DNA of 64,000 bases from an uncultured Prevotellaceae bacterium (GCA_946409635.1 CAMJXD010000006.1:39457-103456); one strand, 5' to 3'. Positions 45,808 through 54,180 are shown, numbered from the stretch's first letter. Made by a program: numbers and translations. Notes: generated by a model from the letters alone, not told the origin.

Positions 45808-47157
45808 TTACTGTGTGGTGGAGGATTCCAGCAGAGTCCTTGCGGTTGCTATCCACTCGCTGTCGATGCCCAGGCTCTGGGCGATGTTGAGCGCCTCGTG
45901 CGGCACCTCGCCGTCCTGGACCTCGACCAGCTGATAGTCCATTGCGCCGTTCTCAAAGCCCTTTACCCTAAGGCATCGGGCCCCGCCCGGCTCTATATCG
46001 TAGTGCGTTGTCATGACCAGGCTCATGTCCTTGTCGGCCAGCACCCGCAGCAATGCCGTCACCAGGGCGGCGCCCTCGGTGGGATTGGTGGTTCGGGCCG
46101 GCTCGTCGATCAACGCCATCAGTTTCTTGTTCTCGCGCGATGCCTTGATGACGGCATCGATGTTCCGCATCTCGGCGGCAAATGACGACAGACCTTTCTC
46201 GAGGGACTGCTCATCGCCGATGCAGAAGTGTATCTCGTCTTTCACGGCAATTTGGGCCGTAGCCGCGGGGATGCCGAACCCAAACTGGAAGAGCAGCTGG
46301 CACAGGGTCAGCGTCTTCAGTACCACGGTCTTGCCGCCCATGTTGGCGCCCGTAATGAGCGTCGGGCGGTGACCAAAGGTGATGTCAACGGGCTGGAACT
46401 GCCTGCCATGGGCAGCCAGCGCATCTTTAACCTGGGGATGAAACATCGCCTGGTAGCGACTGGTTCCATCGCCCGACAAAGCAGGGAACGTCAGTCCCAT
46501 CTGCTTCATCTGCAAAGCCTTGGCCACATTGACATCGATGCGAGCCAGGGCCAGTTGTGCCTGCTCGATAGCGCTTGCCCAGGGGTGCAGGCGCTGGCTC
46601 AGGTCCTTGCGGACGGTCTCCTCGAGTTCGCCGGCCTGCAGCAAGAGGTCATCCTGCTGGTCGGGGTGCTGGCGCATCTGGGCCCGCAGCTGCTTGAGCT
46701 GGTCACAGTAGGAGTCATAGATATAAAATGTGGCGATCTTCAGGCCGTCGGGGTCCAGGATGTCGATGACCTCGTCGAGGGCGGGAATCTCGACCACGCC
46801 GGCCATGCCGTGCTGGTCCATCAGGCGGGCCACGTCGGTCGCCAGCAAGGCCAGGTGCTTGACCTCAAAGAGCTCGATATCGTCGAGCACCGACCGGCTG
46901 TACAGGTTCTTGATGGTCGTGCGAATGTCCTTGAGGCCACACAACTTGTGGTTCAGGGTATTGATAAACAACGGCTCGACCCGATTGACAAACTCGGCAA
47001 ACCTGCCGAGGACCGAGTAACATGCCATAATGTGCTCGCCGCTGGTCATCATGGGCGTGTCAAGGAGCCAGCGACGGGCAAAGCCCGACTGTAGTTCCAG
47101 CTGGTCCACCACATAACGAATCCCGCAGGGCGATTCTATGACATTTCTCAGTTTCAC
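45808..47157 (-). CDS. kamC: MutS-like reactivase ATPase of lysine 5,6-aminomutase
   Basis: 449 residues. It has the MutS ATPase core (Walker A TLITGANMGGKTVVLKTLT, residues about 266-284; Walker B KLMALIDEPARTTNPTEG near 339-356) and part of the clamp region, but lacks the MutS mismatch-binding N-terminal domains. Its place between kamB and kamD is typical of KamC, the proposed ATPase that reactivates the B12-dependent mutase. It should not be annotated as a DNA repair protein. The start codon is GTG (47157), eight bases after kamB, with no upstream in-frame ATG. Confidence 0.85.
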   Translation of the reverse strand: MKLRNVIESPCGIRYVVDQLELQSGFARRWLLDTPMMTSGEHIMACYSVLGRFAEFVNRVEPLFINTLNHKLCGLKDIRTTIKNLYSRSVLDDIELFEVKHLALLATDVARLMDQHGMAGVVEIPALDEVIDILDPDGLKIATFYIYDSYCDQLKQLRAQMRQHPDQQDDLLLQAGELEETVRKDLSQRLHPWASAIEQAQLALARIDVNVAKALQMKQMGLTFPALSGDGTSRYQAMFHPQVKDALAAHGRQFQPVDITFGHRPTLITGANMGGKTVVLKTLTLCQLLFQFGFGIPAATAQIAVKDEIHFCIGDEQSLEKGLSSFAAEMRNIDAVIKASRENKKLMALIDEPARTTNPTEGAALVTALLRVLADKDMSLVMTTHYDIEPGGARCLRVKGFENGAMDYQLVEVQDGEVPHEALNIAQSLGIDSEWIATARTLLESSTTQ

Positions 47158-47165
47158 TGTTACTG

Positions 47166-48191
47166 TTATTGTTTGTTCTTTATCAGGTCATAAACCGGAA
47201 GTCCGATGGCTTCGCTCAGACGTCCGCACAGCATGTCGGAATCGAGGACATAGCCGCTGGGCGAAGTGGGGTTGACGGTCACTGCGATGAGCCGGCTGCG
47301 CTGCAGCACGGTCATGCGTCCGCCCGCTTTGATGAACAGACGGAACTGCTGTGGCGTGACGAACACCTTGGTGAAGTCTCTCACCACCAGTTCCACCTGC
47401 TTGAGGTCTTTGTTCTTCCTCACCTTCTCGAGGAAACTGTCGACCAGAGCCCCGGCCACATAGAGCGTCTTGCATCCGTCCATCCCCTGGAAGTGGATTT
47501 CACGGGCCAGGGAGGTCATGGCGTCGAGCGAGTGCAGTTCCCCGTCCTTGTCGATGAACCACAACCCCTTGTCGAGCGGCAAGAGTCGCCGCAGGTTGTC
47601 CTCGCTGGTCAGCTCCAGGTTGACGAGGTCGACCACATGGGCCGTCTTGCTCACCAGGGTGCTGATGTTGGCCGAGTAGGCGGCACCCGTTGCCAGAATC
47701 AGCGACTCGCTCACAGCCGGCGACGCCGAACTCATGCGCGACAGCGCGCCGTCGATGATGACCAGATCGATGTTGAACCGCTGCTTCATGTCGTCCATCC
47801 AGCGCTTGAGGCTGCTGGCCGACGAGGGCCCTGACAAGAGGATCTTGCCGTCTGTTATCGCCCTGGCTGTCACTACCCTGCCCAGCGAAGTGCCCTCGTC
47901 GCTCACGTCGATGAGCTCCGACACCAGTCGCCGCTGGCGGTAGTGCATCTCGCTGGTGCCGAAGTACATGCCCTCACGCAGGACGATTTCGGGCTTCTGG
48001 GTGCGAGTCACCTGGTCTACTGTCTCTCCATCGATGCCTATCGAGGTGACGGCGATGCGCTTGCTCTGGACAGGCAATCGGTCGAGCACATACTTCAGGC
48101 ACTCGGTCTTGCCGGTGTTCTTTTCCAGGCCTACGATAGACAAGCTATCATAACGCAATATGTCGTTGATGAAGGGCAGCACTGCAATCAA
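47166..48191 (-). CDS. kamB: Lysine 5,6-aminomutase reactivase subunit
   Basis: 341 residues. It has a P-loop near the N-terminus (IVGLEKNTGKTECLKYVLD, residues about 19-37) and little other recognisable motif. The position just before kamC matches the KamB family. The start is unusual: the frame opens at TTG 48191 directly after an in-frame TGA, and a GTG at 48182 is an alternative. The nearest ATG (48195) is in another frame. KamB and KamC probably swap damaged cobalamin out of KamDE; this is the family proposal, not visible here. Confidence 0.8.
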   Translation of the reverse strand: MIAVLPFINDILRYDSLSIVGLEKNTGKTECLKYVLDRLPVQSKRIAVTSIGIDGETVDQVTRTQKPEIVLREGMYFGTSEMHYRQRRLVSELIDVSDEGTSLGRVVTARAITDGKILLSGPSSASSLKRWMDDMKQRFNIDLVIIDGALSRMSSASPAVSESLILATGAAYSANISTLVSKTAHVVDLVNLELTSEDNLRRLLPLDKGLWFIDKDGELHSLDAMTSLAREIHFQGMDGCKTLYVAGALVDSFLEKVRKNKDLKQVELVVRDFTKVFVTPQQFRLFIKAGGRMTVLQRSRLIAVTVNPTSPSGYVLDSDMLCGRLSEAIGLPVYDLIKNKQ

Positions 48192-48253
48192 TCATTACCC
48201 GGAGGCCTGTGGGCCGTGAAAGAAGTCCACAGGCCACCCAGATAAATCATTTC

Positions 48254-49537
48254 TTACTTCTTGTTACGCACCGCGTTGCGCTCGTGACGCTTGAGCACGC
48301 GGGGCTCAATGTTCATGCGTTCACCCTCGAGCAGCGAGATGACGCCGTCGACAGCCTTGTCGGCAGGCACTTGCTCGCGCTTGCGTGCAGCCTGGCACTC
48401 GGGGCAGTTGCACTCGCTGTGGTAATCGGTGGGCTCGGTGTAGGTCGTGATCACGCCCTCGAAGTTGCGCAGCACTACCCTGCCGGGAGCCTGTGAAATC
48501 ACATACTGGGGCATGACGGGCGTCTTGCCGCCACCACCGGGAGCGTCGACCACAAATGTGGGCACGCAGTAGCCGCTGGTGTGTCCACGCAGGCCCTCGA
48601 TAATCTCGATGCCCTTGCTCACGGGAGTGCGGAAGTGCTCCAGACCCATCGACAGGTCGCACTGATAGATGTAGTAAGGACGCACGCGGATCTTGACGAT
48701 TTCCTGCACGAGCTTCTTCATCACGTGGACGCAGTCGTTCACGCCGCGCAGCAGCACGCTCTGGTTGCCCAGGGGGATACCGGCGTTGGCCAGCATCTCG
48801 CAGGCACGGCTCGACTCGGGAGTCACCTCGTTGGGATGGTTGAAGTGGGTATTGATCCAGATGGGATGATACTTCTTCAACATGTCACACAACTCGGGAG
48901 TGATGCGCTGCGGGCAAACCACGGGGGTGCGGGTGCCCAGACGGACGATTTCCACATGAGGAATCTTGCGGAGCTCCGAGATGATATACTCGAGTCGCTT
49001 GTCGCTCACCATGAGGGCGTCGCCACCCGAGAGCAGGACGTCGCGCACGGTGGGGGTGTTGCGGATGTACTCCAGCGCCTTCTCGATGCGGTCGATGCCA
49101 CACTCGTTGTCGGTCTGTCCGGCAAAGCGGCGACGGGTGCAGTGGCGGCAGTACATCGAGCACATGTCGGTGATGAGGAAGAGCACGCGGTCGGGATAAC
49201 GGTGGGTCAGGCCTGGCGTGGGCGAGTCCTCATCCTCGTGCAGCGGGTCGAGCAGGTCGGCGGCAGCCTGGTGGGTCTCGGCGCCGGTGGGGATGCACTG
49301 GCGACGGATGGGGTCGTGGGGATCATCGGGATTGATGAGGCTCAGGTAGTAAGGCGTGATGGCCATGCGCAGGGTCTTGAGCGTCTGCTTGACACCCTCT
49401 TCCTCCTCGGCAGTCAGGCTCACATATTTCTTGAGCTCCTCAAGGGTCTCGATGCGGTTTTTCACCTGCCATTTCCAGTCATTCCACTGCTCGTCGGTAA
49501 CCTCAGGGAACAATTGTTTTCTTCTTGATTCTACCAT
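48254..49537 (-). CDS. kamA: L-lysine 2,3-aminomutase
   Basis: 427 residues. Radical SAM motif CSMYCRHC with Cys126, Cys130 and Cys133, close to the clostridial numbering. The PLP lysine lies in VDAPGGGGKTPVMPQY near residue 337-345. A zinc-type CNCPEC cluster is near the C-terminus. It converts L-lysine to L-beta-lysine, the first step of lysine fermentation, using SAM, an Fe4S4 cluster and PLP. It is 72 bases after kdd and 62 before kamB. EpmB-like short forms lack this C-terminal zinc region, so fermentation is the better call. Confidence 0.96.
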   Translation of the reverse strand: MVESRRKQLFPEVTDEQWNDWKWQVKNRIETLEELKKYVSLTAEEEEGVKQTLKTLRMAITPYYLSLINPDDPHDPIRRQCIPTGAETHQAAADLLDPLHEDEDSPTPGLTHRYPDRVLFLITDMCSMYCRHCTRRRFAGQTDNECGIDRIEKALEYIRNTPTVRDVLLSGGDALMVSDKRLEYIISELRKIPHVEIVRLGTRTPVVCPQRITPELCDMLKKYHPIWINTHFNHPNEVTPESSRACEMLANAGIPLGNQSVLLRGVNDCVHVMKKLVQEIVKIRVRPYYIYQCDLSMGLEHFRTPVSKGIEIIEGLRGHTSGYCVPTFVVDAPGGGGKTPVMPQYVISQAPGRVVLRNFEGVITTYTEPTDYHSECNCPECQAARKREQVPADKAVDGVISLLEGERMNIEPRVLKRHERNAVRNKK

Positions 49538-49609
49538 AAACTAGGATGATAAAAGATGAAGTCGCATGGGGCACCCGTGAGCGCCCCATGTCGACGTTAA
49601 TGTCATGTA

Positions 49610-50683
49610 TTAGGCGTACAGCTCCTCAAAGATCTTGCGCAGCTCGGGGCACTCGCGCAGCTCCTGCAGGGTGAAGTCGGCATGGCCCTTGGTGTAGCCG
49701 TTGCCGATGATCATGTTCACGTCGGCACCGATACCCTCGGCACCCAGGGCAGCCTTGGTGAAGCTGGTAGCCATCGAGAAGAAGTAGACAATGCCGTCAT
49801 CCTTGGTGCACAGCACAGCGGTCATCTCGCAGTCGGGCACGTTGACACAGTTGATGGTGGTGTCGGCCATCTTGCCGTCGGTGAGCTTGTAGACCAGCTC
49901 ATAGACCTCGACGGGGGTCATGCCGGCAACGCTCTCTACCACGTCACAGAAGCCCAGGTCCTTGATGCGCTGGGTAGATTTGGGACTGTTGGCCAGACCG
50001 ATGACCTTACCGGTCACGCCCACGCGCTTCTTAGCCTCGTAGCAGCACAGCATGCCGCTCTTGCCACCTGCACCCAGGATAACCACGTTCTGGCCATACT
50101 GGCACAGCTTGGCGGTCTGGGCGGGAGCACCGGCGACGTCGAGTGCGCTCAGGGCGAGCTTCTCGGGCATGTCATCGGGGATCTTGGCATAGATGCCGCT
50201 CTCAAACAGGATAGCCTTACCCTTGATGTCCACCTGGTCAACGTCGGCGCGGATGTCGAGAATCTCGTCGATGCGCAGCGGGGTCAGTGACAGCGAAACG
50301 AGGGTAGCGATACGGTCGCCCTCCTTGAGGTCGATCTTGCCCTTGAGGGCATCACCGATCTTCTCTACCTTACCCAGGAGCATACCGCCCGAACCGGTGC
50401 GACGGTTGCGGTGCTTGCCCTGCAACTCGACGTTGAGGAGCATCTCCTTCTTGATCTCTTCCATCACCTCGGCCTCGTTGTTGGGGTCCTTGGCCTGCTG
50501 CTTGGCATAGTTGTGGATGTCGGTGAACGAAGCAGAGTCAATATTGAGGGTCTGTACATCGATCAGGATCTCGTTGTCATAGATCTCGTCCATGTTGTTG
50601 TCCAGCTTGTTGGCGGGCTGGGGAAGAATGCCCTTGGGCTCGATTACTCGGTGCGTACCGAATCTGTTTCCGTGTTTCTGCAT
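49610..50683 (-). CDS. kdd: L-erythro-3,5-diaminohexanoate dehydrogenase
   Basis: 357 residues. The N-terminal GTHRVIEPKGILPQPANKLD is characteristic. A Rossmann domain shows VVILGAGGKSGMLCCYEA (about 197-214) and KVIGLANSPKS. The enzyme oxidises 3,5-diaminohexanoate to 5-amino-3-oxohexanoate with NAD and releases ammonia. It belongs with kce and kamA. The upstream gap to kce (143 bases) is filled by the GGTCTTTAA repeat. Confidence 0.93.
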   Translation of the reverse strand: MQKHGNRFGTHRVIEPKGILPQPANKLDNNMDEIYDNEILIDVQTLNIDSASFTDIHNYAKQQAKDPNNEAEVMEEIKKEMLLNVELQGKHRNRRTGSGGMLLGKVEKIGDALKGKIDLKEGDRIATLVSLSLTPLRIDEILDIRADVDQVDIKGKAILFESGIYAKIPDDMPEKLALSALDVAGAPAQTAKLCQYGQNVVILGAGGKSGMLCCYEAKKRVGVTGKVIGLANSPKSTQRIKDLGFCDVVESVAGMTPVEVYELVYKLTDGKMADTTINCVNVPDCEMTAVLCTKDDGIVYFFSMATSFTKAALGAEGIGADVNMIIGNGYTKGHADFTLQELRECPELRKIFEELYA

Positions 50684-50736
50684 TTTGTTCGTTGTTTTTA
50701 AAGTGTTAAACGATTATTGTTATTTTAATTGTTAGC

Positions 50737-50817
50737 GTTAAGGTCTTTAAGGTCTTTAAGGATCCTTAAGGTCTTTAAGGTCTTTAAGGTCTTTAGGGTC
50801 TTTAGGGTCCTTAAAGT
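50737..50817. repeat. GGTCTTTAA tandem repeat, kce-kdd gap
   Basis: About eight near-exact copies of a 9-base GGTCTTTAA unit, with GATCCTTAA and GGTCCTTAAA variants. The same family occurs at 7162-7206. It lies between two genes that should be co-transcribed. Confidence 0.8.
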
Positions 50818-50826
50818 CGATGGGAA

Positions 50827-51660
50827 TTAGTTTCTCTTGGGCAGGCCCAGGATCTCGCGGGCCTCGTCGCTGGTGGCGATGGGACGGCCCAGTTCGTTGG
50901 CGATGCGAACGACCTTCTCGACGAGCTCGCCGTTGCTCTTGGCCAGCACACCCTTGGAGAGGTAGAGGTTGTCCTCAAAGCCCACGCGCACGTTACCGCC
51001 CATGGCGATAGCTGCAGCGGCCATGGGGAAGGCATGGCGGCCGACGCCGGTGACGGTCCAGGTCGAGCCGGCGGGGATACCGTTCACGAGCCAGCACAGG
51101 TTGGCCACGGTAGCGGGGGTACATCCGGGCACGCCCAGCACAAAGTTGAACTGCATGGGGTTGCCGGGCACTTCGCCCTTGCGGGCCATGTTGAGGATGG
51201 TGTCGAGGTGACCCATCTCAAAGCACTCATACTCGGGCTTGATGCCGCGCTCGATCATGCGCTTACCGAAAGCCCTCATCGTGGGCATCGTGTTGTCAAA
51301 GATCTCGTCACCGAAGTTGCAGGTGCCGCAGTCGAGCGTTGCCATCTCGGGCAGCGGGGTCGTGTCGGTCGACTGCAGTCGCTCGTCGGGAGTCATACCG
51401 ACGGCACCGCCGGTCGATGGAATCAGGATGACGTTGGGGCACACCTTGAGGATAGCCTCCTCACACTCCTGGAAGCGGGCACGGTCCTGAGTGGGCGTAC
51501 CGTCGTCCCAGCGGACGTGCAGGTGAACGATAGCTGCACCGGCATCGACAGCCGACTTGGCCTCGCGCACGATTTCTTCAACGGTATAGGGCACGTTGGG
51601 GTTCTGCTCCTTAGTAACCTCGGCGCCGCAGATGGCGGCAGTGATAATCAGTTTATCCAT
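50827..51660 (-). CDS. kce: 3-keto-5-aminohexanoate cleavage enzyme
   Basis: 277 residues, BKACE family. TIM-barrel with the zinc motif AIVHLHVRWDDGTPTQD near residues 38-54 and the PYTVEEIVREAKSAVDAG block. It joins 3-keto-5-aminohexanoate and acetyl-CoA to give acetoacetate and 3-aminobutyryl-CoA. It precedes kdd and follows kal, the standard order. Start ATG 51660 follows a CAGTTTT repeat. Confidence 0.94.
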   Translation of the reverse strand: MDKLIITAAICGAEVTKEQNPNVPYTVEEIVREAKSAVDAGAAIVHLHVRWDDGTPTQDRARFQECEEAILKVCPNVILIPSTGGAVGMTPDERLQSTDTTPLPEMATLDCGTCNFGDEIFDNTMPTMRAFGKRMIERGIKPEYECFEMGHLDTILNMARKGEVPGNPMQFNFVLGVPGCTPATVANLCWLVNGIPAGSTWTVTGVGRHAFPMAAAAIAMGGNVRVGFEDNLYLSKGVLAKSNGELVEKVVRIANELGRPIATSDEAREILGLPKRN

Positions 51661-51663
51661 TTT

Positions 51664-51730
51664 TTCAGTTTTCAGTTTTCTGTTGTCAGTTGTCAGTTTT
51701 CAGTCGATTGCGAATTCCCCTGAAAACTGC
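51664..51730. repeat. CAGTTTT tandem/hairpin repeat, kal-kce gap
   Basis: TTTTCAGTT and TGTCAGTT units, then CGATTGCGAATTCCCC and an inverted CTGAAAACTG. The core is nearly the same as in the etfB-etfA gap 13 kb away. Confidence 0.7.
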
Positions 51731-51737
51731 AAAACCA

Positions 51738-52124
51738 TTACTTGCGCTGGCAGTTCTTGGGGGTTACACAGGTACCCGATGCACGGCACACCACGACGGG
51801 CTCGTCAAGGATGTCGGCAGCTGATGCCGAGATGTCAGGGCGGGCCTGGGCCACCTTGCGGGCCTCAAAGATCATGTGGCGTGAGGTGTTGCCCTCGCGG
51901 TCGATCCAGCCTTCGGCCTCGATGAAGTCGCCGGCATAGACGGGAGCCAGAAACTCGATGTTGTCATAGGCACAGAAGAGGCCCTCGTCGCCGTCGCGCA
52001 TGATCAACAACTCGGTAGCCACGTCACCAAACAGGTGTACCATGTGTGCTCCATCAACCAGATTGCCGCCGTAGTGGGCGTCCTTTGCGCTCATGCGCAG
52101 TCTAATCATTGTCTTGTATTCCAT
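51738..52124 (-). CDS. kal: 3-aminobutyryl-CoA ammonia-lyase
   Basis: 128 residues, hot-dog fold size. Blocks [19 protein letters not shown] and [18 protein letters not shown] match Kal. It removes ammonia from 3-aminobutyryl-CoA to give crotonyl-CoA, which then goes to butyryl-CoA dehydrogenase. It lies between the CoA-transferase A subunit and kce. Confidence 0.92.
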   Translation of the reverse strand: MEYKTMIRLRMSAKDAHYGGNLVDGAHMVHLFGDVATELLIMRDGDEGLFCAYDNIEFLAPVYAGDFIEAEGWIDREGNTSRHMIFEARKVAQARPDISASAADILDEPVVVCRASGTCVTPKNCQRK

Positions 52125-52144
52125 TATTCAGTTTTTAGGTTTTA

Positions 52145-52203
52145 CTAGATGGTCTAGATACTCTAGATACTCTAGATGGTCTAGATGCTCTAGATACTCT
52201 AGA
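52145..52203. repeat. CTCTAGATA tandem repeat, CoA-transferase A-kal gap
   Basis: About six copies of a 9-base CTAGATACT/GGTCTAGAT unit. Each unit contains the palindrome CTAGA/TCTAG. A third repeat family at a gene junction in this cluster. Confidence 0.75.
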
Positions 52204-52214
52204 GCGGTTAACTA

Positions 52215-52865
52215 TTATTTTTCCACATAGATGCCGTCAACATAGATACCCGAAGCGTGAACGTGCTCGGGAGCGATTTCGCCCACGGGGACGAGCTTCT
52301 CGGCCTCAACGACAACATAGTCGGCAGCGGTGGCCATCAGGGGGTTGAAGTTGTTGGTGGTGCCCAGGAAGACCATGTTACCAAACTCGTCGACGATGTT
52401 GGCGCGCAGGAAGGCGATGTCGGCACGCAGGGGTTTCTCAAGCAAGTAGTCCTTGCCGTCGACCTTGACGATTTCCTTGCCGTCGGCCATGATGGTGCCC
52501 AGACCAGTCGGGGTCAGCACGCCACCCAAGCCTGCGCCAGCTGCACGGATGCGCTCGGCCAGTGTACCCTGGGGAACATACTCGACGATGAGGGTGCCCT
52601 CGTTCTTCTGCAATGCGGTCTGCTTGTTGGTTCCGGTGTGGGAAACGATGGCCTTCTTCACCTGATGGTTGGTGACCAGCTTGCCGTGAGCCACCTCGTC
52701 ATAGGCTGTGTCGTTAGCGATGATGGTAAGGTCCTTAACACCCTTCTCTACAATGGCGTCGATGATCTGGGTGGCACTGCCGTTGCCCAGGAAACCGCCA
52801 AACATGATTGTCATGCCGTCCTGTACCTTCTCGACGGCTTGCTGCAATGTGATTTGTTTGTTCAT
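52215..52865 (-). CDS. Acetate/butyrate-acetoacetate CoA-transferase, subunit A
   Basis: 216 residues from ATG 52865 (MNKQITLQQAVEKVQDGMTI); the longer frame adds an unlikely N-terminus. Class I alpha subunit: MFGGFLGNGSATQIIDAIVE, GVLTPTGLGTIMADGKEIV and FLRANIVDEFGNMVF. It pairs with the B subunit at 42691-43350. It is the first gene of the cluster. The -7 box TATATTTG at 52913-52920 probably drives the whole run. Confidence 0.9.
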   Translation of the reverse strand: MNKQITLQQAVEKVQDGMTIMFGGFLGNGSATQIIDAIVEKGVKDLTIIANDTAYDEVAHGKLVTNHQVKKAIVSHTGTNKQTALQKNEGTLIVEYVPQGTLAERIRAAGAGLGGVLTPTGLGTIMADGKEIVKVDGKDYLLEKPLRADIAFLRANIVDEFGNMVFLGTTNNFNPLMATAADYVVVEAEKLVPVGEIAPEHVHASGIYVDGIYVEK

Positions 52866-52912
52866 AATGTTTATGTTTTGGAATATATTTGGTTTATGTC
52901 TATAATAGGCTG

Positions 52913-52920
52913 CAAATATA
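52913..52920 (-). promoter_or_regulatory. -7 box at the head of the lysine fermentation cluster
   Basis: TATATTTG on the minus strand, about 48 bases before ATG 52865. The -33 box is not clear at the usual spacing. Confidence 0.5.
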
Positions 52921-53001
52921 GAAAAAAATCGCCAATTCACGCTCCCATTTTCCGTTTTTTTTACTAATGTGTCAATAACATTTGCTATCACTGCTTCAGG
53001 G

Positions 53002-53042
53002 CGGGCATTTTAGCCCGTGGGCTTCAATGGATTTGGCCCACG
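53002..53042. repeat. Overlapping GC-rich hairpins
   Basis: CGGGC/GCCCG (53002-53006 with 53013-53017) and CGTGGGC/GCCCACG (53016-53022 with 53036-53042) share bases, so the two stems exclude each other. It resembles REP-like elements. It lies in the divergent gap 52866-53269, which otherwise holds the two promoters. Confidence 0.55.
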
Positions 53043-53121
53043 AGCCCACTCGACCAGCAATGCAATGGCACATTTCTTGACTTATCAGCTGCCTGTTCCT
53101 ATAAAAAAGATTGCCAAGTGC

Positions 53122-53151
53122 TTGTTTATACACAACGATTGTGTATCTTTG
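53122..53151 (+). promoter_or_regulatory. Promoter of the secreted T9SS-tailed protein, with palindrome
   Basis: TTG (53122), 19 bases, TATCTTTG (53144-53151). A perfect inverted repeat ATACACAA-CGA-TTGTGTAT (53128-53146) covers the spacer and the start of the -7 box, as a repressor site would. Confidence 0.65.
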
Positions 53152-53269
53152 CAAAAAAATGATGCCAGTCCGCCTCGCGGCAATGCATTTCCCCCTATAG
53201 ATTCCAGTAGGAATCAGCGCCATATCGACTTCTATATTTCTTAATTGTTTAACCAATAACCAAACACTC

Positions 53270-54160
53270 ATGATGAAACAGTTACTTCTTGCATTTGTTG
53301 CCTTGTTTACAGGCATTTACATGTCCGCCCAAGCACCTGCTGTCGACTACACCGTCGATGAGGTGGGCACCGACTTTATCACCATCTCGTTCACGCCCAA
53401 CGCCGACGCTGCGGGTTATGCTTTCTGCCTGTTTGAGGCCGGCACCGCCGAGCAGCAGTTTGCCATGTTCGGCCCCTGGATGGGATTCCAGACCATGGCC
53501 GACATGATCAGGGGCTGGGGCATCACCAAGAACGAGCCTTACCAGTACACCTGGACCAACCAATCGCCGGGCAAGGACTATGAAATCTACGTCCAGTGCT
53601 GGGATGCCGCCGGCACCGATGCCGATATGATCATCATTCCCGTGACGACCGCCAGCATGGGCGGGGACGGTGTAGCCGAGATGACCATCCAGATTGGCGA
53701 ATTTGGCGGCAATGAGGACTACGGCTTCTACCAGTGGGTAGTGTACACACCCAACGAGAACGTGGCACTGCACCGCGACATCATCATCGTAAAAGAGGCC
53801 TACGAGTCACCCGAATGGGGTATGGACAACCTGCTCGAGTACCTCAAGCAGGACAACCCGTATGACCCCTACTGGGACCAGTATGGCGTCGACGAGGCCC
53901 AGTGGACGGTTGAGCCCAACACCTGGTATATCGCCTGCTCCATCGCCAAGAACGCTAACGGCGAGTGGGGCCCGCTGGCCATGGTAGAGTTCAAGACTCC
54001 GGGCACCACCTCCATCGACGAGGCCGTTGCCAACAAGCAGGTGGCCGGCGTGCGCTACTACAACTTAGCCGGCCAGGAGATGCAACAGGCCAGCGGCCTG
54101 ACCATCGTCGTGACCACCTACACCGACGGCACCACCAGCACCGCTAAGGTGATGAAGTAG
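53270..54160 (+). CDS. Secreted protein with fibronectin-like domain and T9SS-like tail
   Basis: 296 residues. Signal peptide (MMKQLLLAFVALFTGIYMSA), a fibronectin III-like beta domain (VDEVGTDFITISFTPNADAA, about 27-125), a second uncharacterised part, and a C-terminal tail of about 40 residues (VAGVRYYNLAGQEMQQ, TIVVTTYTDGTTS). The same tail occurs in 59199-60278 and in the remnant at 60451-60606. It probably directs export by T9SS. The function of the body is unknown. A terminator hairpin follows. Confidence 0.75.
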   Translation: MMKQLLLAFVALFTGIYMSAQAPAVDYTVDEVGTDFITISFTPNADAAGYAFCLFEAGTAEQQFAMFGPWMGFQTMADMIRGWGITKNEPYQYTWTNQSPGKDYEIYVQCWDAAGTDADMIIIPVTTASMGGDGVAEMTIQIGEFGGNEDYGFYQWVVYTPNENVALHRDIIIVKEAYESPEWGMDNLLEYLKQDNPYDPYWDQYGVDEAQWTVEPNTWYIACSIAKNANGEWGPLAMVEFKTPGTTSIDEAVANKQVAGVRYYNLAGQEMQQASGLTIVVTTYTDGTTSTAKVMK

Positions 54161-54180
54161 TGAGCCACGTGACTTAGCCA

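Noticed and set aside
45808..47157. MutS-type DNA mismatch repair protein
   Set aside because: It has the MutS ATPase but lacks the mismatch-binding domains, and it lies between kamB and kamD, so KamC is the better call.
38849..52203. CRISPR array
   Set aside because: The repeats are 7-9 base tandem units with no unique spacers and no cas genes.
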